Positions 44,242-45,771 of a stretch of 45,771 bases of DNA are shown in pieces. Source of the DNA: Opitutaceae bacterium (lineage in GTDB: Bacteria > Verrucomicrobiota > Verrucomicrobiia > Opitutales > Opitutaceae); assembly GCA_947474995.1 (NCBI GenBank), contig CANJNJ010000024.1, forward strand, positions 1-45,771, in the 5' to 3' direction. Numbering within the stretch: position 1 is the stretch's first letter; each line of letters opens with the position of its first letter. A program made the position numbers and the translations under genes. The notes under the pieces were generated by a model, which saw only the letters and a program-made list of their open reading frames with translations, made no database searches and was not told where the DNA came from.

Positions 44242-44584
44242 GTGAAACTACCCCACGCCAAGCTGGCCGTGGTGCCAGAGCGGAAGATCACCCGTTACCT
44301 CCTGAACCCGGCGCACCCGGCCGGCGGCAGCAAGGCGGCATTGTTTCTGCGCTTTGGCTTCACACGCGGCGGACTGGACGCGACTTGCCGACACCTTGCT
44401 CCGGCACGCCCGGGAGAACGACGTGGTCGCAACCGAGCAAACACCGCACGGCGTCCGCTACGTGATCGACGGTCCAATGCCGACACCCCGGGGCACGAGC
44501 TTGAATGTGCGCACGGCTTGGTTTACTGATCTCTCGGGTAGCGCACCGCGATTTATCACCGCCCATCCTCTCCCAAAATCATGA
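44242..44584 (+). pseudogene. DUF6883 gene with a +1 frameshift
   Basis: The first part, from GTG 44242, reads VKLPHAKLAVVPERKITRYL and then AHPAGGSKAALFLRFGFTR. The second part continues in the next frame as DWTRLADTLLRHARENDVVATEQ and ends WFTDLSGSAPRFITAHPLPKS. The two halves join at about 44365-44372 (CGCGGCGGAC); removing one G restores one continuous DUF6883 domain. DUF6883 also occurs as the C-terminal module of some toxin-like proteins. The stop overlaps the next start (ATGA). A sequencing error cannot be excluded. Confidence 0.65.
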
Positions 44585-44817
44585 ACCCGATCAAGGAACT
44601 CGACGCGGTTGCCCTCACCGGTGATCTGCCCGCCCATGGCCTGAAACGCGGTGACGTGGGCACGGCGGTACTCGCGCATGGGAACGGCCGGGCTTTCGAA
44701 GTGGAGTTTGTCGGCTACGACGGGCACACCGTGGCGGTGTTGACGCTGGAGCGCGCCCAGGTGCGCCCGCTGCGGGCCAACGATGTGCCGCACGCCCGCG
44801 AATTGGCGTCGGCTTGA
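44581..44817 (+). CDS. DUF4926 small protein
   Basis: The 78-residue protein reads IKELDAVALTGDLPAHGLKRGDVGTAVLAHGNGRAFEVEFVGYDGHTVAVLTLERAQVRP, a compact SH3-like beta barrel characteristic of DUF4926. It starts within the stop codon of the DUF6883 reading frame. The two domains often sit side by side, which suggests a functional pair (for example effector and antidote), though this has not been shown for the family as far as I know. Confidence 0.75.
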   Translation: MNPIKELDAVALTGDLPAHGLKRGDVGTAVLAHGNGRAFEVEFVGYDGHTVAVLTLERAQVRPLRANDVPHARELASA

Positions 44818-45097
44818 ATCTCGGGGGGCCGAAAAAGAGGGCCTGGCGCGTAGTCCATAGATGAGCGCCGAGAGTTCGAAGCGCTTTTCGGCCGCCGGAT
44901 GAGACAATCCGTCCCGTTGGCGGAAGTTTTGGCGGGAGGTCGACAGGAGGTTCTCTCGATGTCCTCTCGATCGTGTGCCGGGTTGGCGCAGGCGCCGCGC
45001 ACGAAGCAGGCATAAGGCGAACACCCTGCCCTCACGAAACGTCTTTTTTCAAAGGTTGGTCCCTTTTCCCAAAGCCGCGGGCACGCGCCTTCGGCGA
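44818..45097. other. Spacer without a recognised gene
   Basis: Minus-strand open frames cover this stretch but are Arg/Ser-rich with no known motif. I see no repeat or RNA gene in it. Confidence 0.4.
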
Positions 45098-45250
45098 AAC
45101 GCTTAACTCTTAACGCTAAACGCCCAACGCTTAAGTCCGATCTCGGACCGCTGCAGATTTTTTTCGAACTTAAGCGTTAAACCCGCCCAAGGCGGGTAAA
45201 AGCTTGCCCGCCTCCGGCGGGTTAAGCGTTGAGCGTTGAGCGTTCCCCGC
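45098..45250. repeat. AACGCTTAA-rich repeat zone with two CCCGCC hairpins
   Basis: Variants of AACGCTTAA are repeated on the left (45098-45135), then appear in the opposite orientation (TTAAGCG, GAGCGTTGAGCGTT) at 45171-45245. Between them are two small hairpins, ACCCGCC-CAA-GGCGGGT (45181-45197) and CCCGCC-TCC-GGCGGG (45207-45221). The whole zone can fold as a large inverted repeat. Confidence 0.65.
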
Positions 45251-45259
45251 CCGTTTTGG

Positions 45260-45332
45260 CCGGGGTTTTCTCCGCGCCGTTGCGCCGCTGCGCGAGTATC
45301 CCGCCTTGGTCCAAACCCTGCTCCACCCACTT
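45260..45332 (+). repeat. Dispersed 73-bp direct repeat, copy 2
   Basis: It aligns without gaps to 44030-44102 with about six mismatches and shares CGCGAGTATC and CCAAACCCTGCTCC exactly. The orientation is the same, 1230 bp downstream. Confidence 0.8.
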
Positions 45333-45395
45333 CGCTCACGGCGCGACGGCGCATAGATCGCTGATTGGGACGGGATCTGCCTTTTGCATGTTTCC

Positions 45396-45589
45396 TCCGT
45401 ACTTTCTCCGCTCGCGCCATAGGGGCGCTCCGTACCCGCTCCGTACTTTGTCCGTACGCGCTCCGTACCGGCTCCGTACTTTGTTCGTACGGGCGATAGG
45501 CGGCCACCTAGCCGGCTATATCGAGCGGATACACTGACGACGCACTGGTCTCGTACTGCTCTCGTACTGCGTTCGAAGGGGGTCCGTAC
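45396..45589. repeat. 11-bp periodic TCCGTAC array
   Basis: TCCGTAC occurs at 45396, 45429, 45440, 45451, 45462 and 45473, with TTCGTAC at 45484: exactly 11 bp apart within the main block. CGTAC-type copies return in the same 11-bp phase at 45551, 45562 and 45584. Units differ in their last four bases (CCGC, TTTG, GCGC, CGGC). The core GTAC is palindromic. There are no spacers of CRISPR size. Confidence 0.85.
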
Positions 45590-45664
45590 CGGGGGCGGTC
45601 GCCGCGAAGCGGCGGATCTCAGATTTCAAATTTGAGATTTGAGATGGCCGATCGGGGGCCCGGC

Positions 45665-45691
45665 CTCCGCGCCGTGGCGTCGCTGCGCGAG
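45665..45691 (+). repeat. Partial third copy of the dispersed repeat
   Basis: CTCCGCGCCGTGGCGTCGCT and the following GCGCGA match the middle of the 73-bp repeat with few changes. It is preceded by the small inverted repeat ATCTCAGATTTCAAATTTGAGAT near 45617-45645. The rest to 45771 shows no gene. Confidence 0.5.
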
Positions 45692-45771
45692 ACTGGATTG
45701 GGGTTTGATGGGATCAGGCCCCTCCCCGAGTGGACAAACAGAGGGTAGGATGAATAGGATTTACAGGATGG

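Noticed and set aside
44458-45024. 188-codon minus-strand frame covering DUF4926
   Set aside because: It opposes a recognisable DUF4926 gene and has Arg/Ser-rich composition without domain signals.
45396-45589. CRISPR array
   Set aside because: Repeat unit is 11 bp with no spacers of 25-40 bp and no cas genes nearby.
1-45771. tRNA and rRNA genes
   Set aside because: I found no cloverleaf-like segment with a TTCGA loop outside coding sequence and no rRNA-like stretch.

Overview
The window looks like chromosomal DNA of a high-GC verrucomicrobium, most probably family Opitutaceae. This rests on gene types, not on a marker gene: a PVC-type cytochrome/dehydrogenase with a CxxCH motif (395-3118), a DUF1080 secreted protein (13382-14041), a TonB receptor whose N-terminus reads EMSPFVLTSKKDQGYGTTN (a style common in Opitutaceae), many glycoside hydrolases, and intergenic DNA full of short palindromic repeats. 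No rRNA, tRNA or CRISPR array was seen.

Layout. 1-8243: perfect hairpin, secreted c-type cytochrome/beta-propeller protein, a 1146-residue protein that I propose is a pyrophosphate-type PEP carboxykinase, and a geranylgeranyl-reductase-like flavoprotein. 8244-14155: carbohydrate genes (GH28 polygalacturonase-like, GH15 glucoamylase-like, DUF1080 protein) separated by repeat-rich spacers. 14166-18542: sulfur assimilation, with a siroheme sulfite/nitrite reductase plus an unknown 189-residue partner, divergent from a cysteine synthase fused to a rhodanese domain. 18600-25109: aldo/keto reductase, pyruvate phosphate dikinase with a textbook terminator, TatC, a lipoprotein and small membrane proteins. 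25129-30878: a decayed gene fragment, a Ski2-like helicase, a DUF3300 protein, a DUF6794-like protein and a small membrane protein. 31032-34103: an IS4-family element that has cut off the 3' end of an AT-richer TonB receptor gene. 34206-41943: a GntR/LacI-type regulator followed by six tightly packed genes (mutarotase-like, glucarate-dehydratase-like enolase, type I dehydroquinase-like Schiff-base enzyme, mannonate dehydratase, MlrC/M81 protein, SDR), which together look like an uncharacterised sugar-acid catabolic operon. 42207-45771: a TMTC-like membrane protein whose 3' end is formed by a perfect palindromic element, next to a RAYT transposase remnant; a frameshifted DUF6883 gene with DUF4926; and a repeat zone with an 11-bp periodic array.

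How the genes may work together. The putative PPi-PEPCK and the pyruvate phosphate dikinase both interconvert PEP and both handle pyrophosphate, so they could connect at the PEP/pyruvate/oxaloacetate node. Sulfite reductase supplies sulfide to the adjacent cysteine synthase. The GH28/GH15 enzymes and the sugar-acid operon fit a polysaccharide-degrading lifestyle (pectin or uronate type substrates). The most interesting items are the sugar-acid operon with its repurposed dehydroquinase-like enzyme, the candidate PPi-PEPCK, the RAYT/palindrome insertion that rewrites a protein C-terminus, the IS-made receptor truncation, and the 11-bp periodic array. All family calls are made by eye from motifs; no database search was run.
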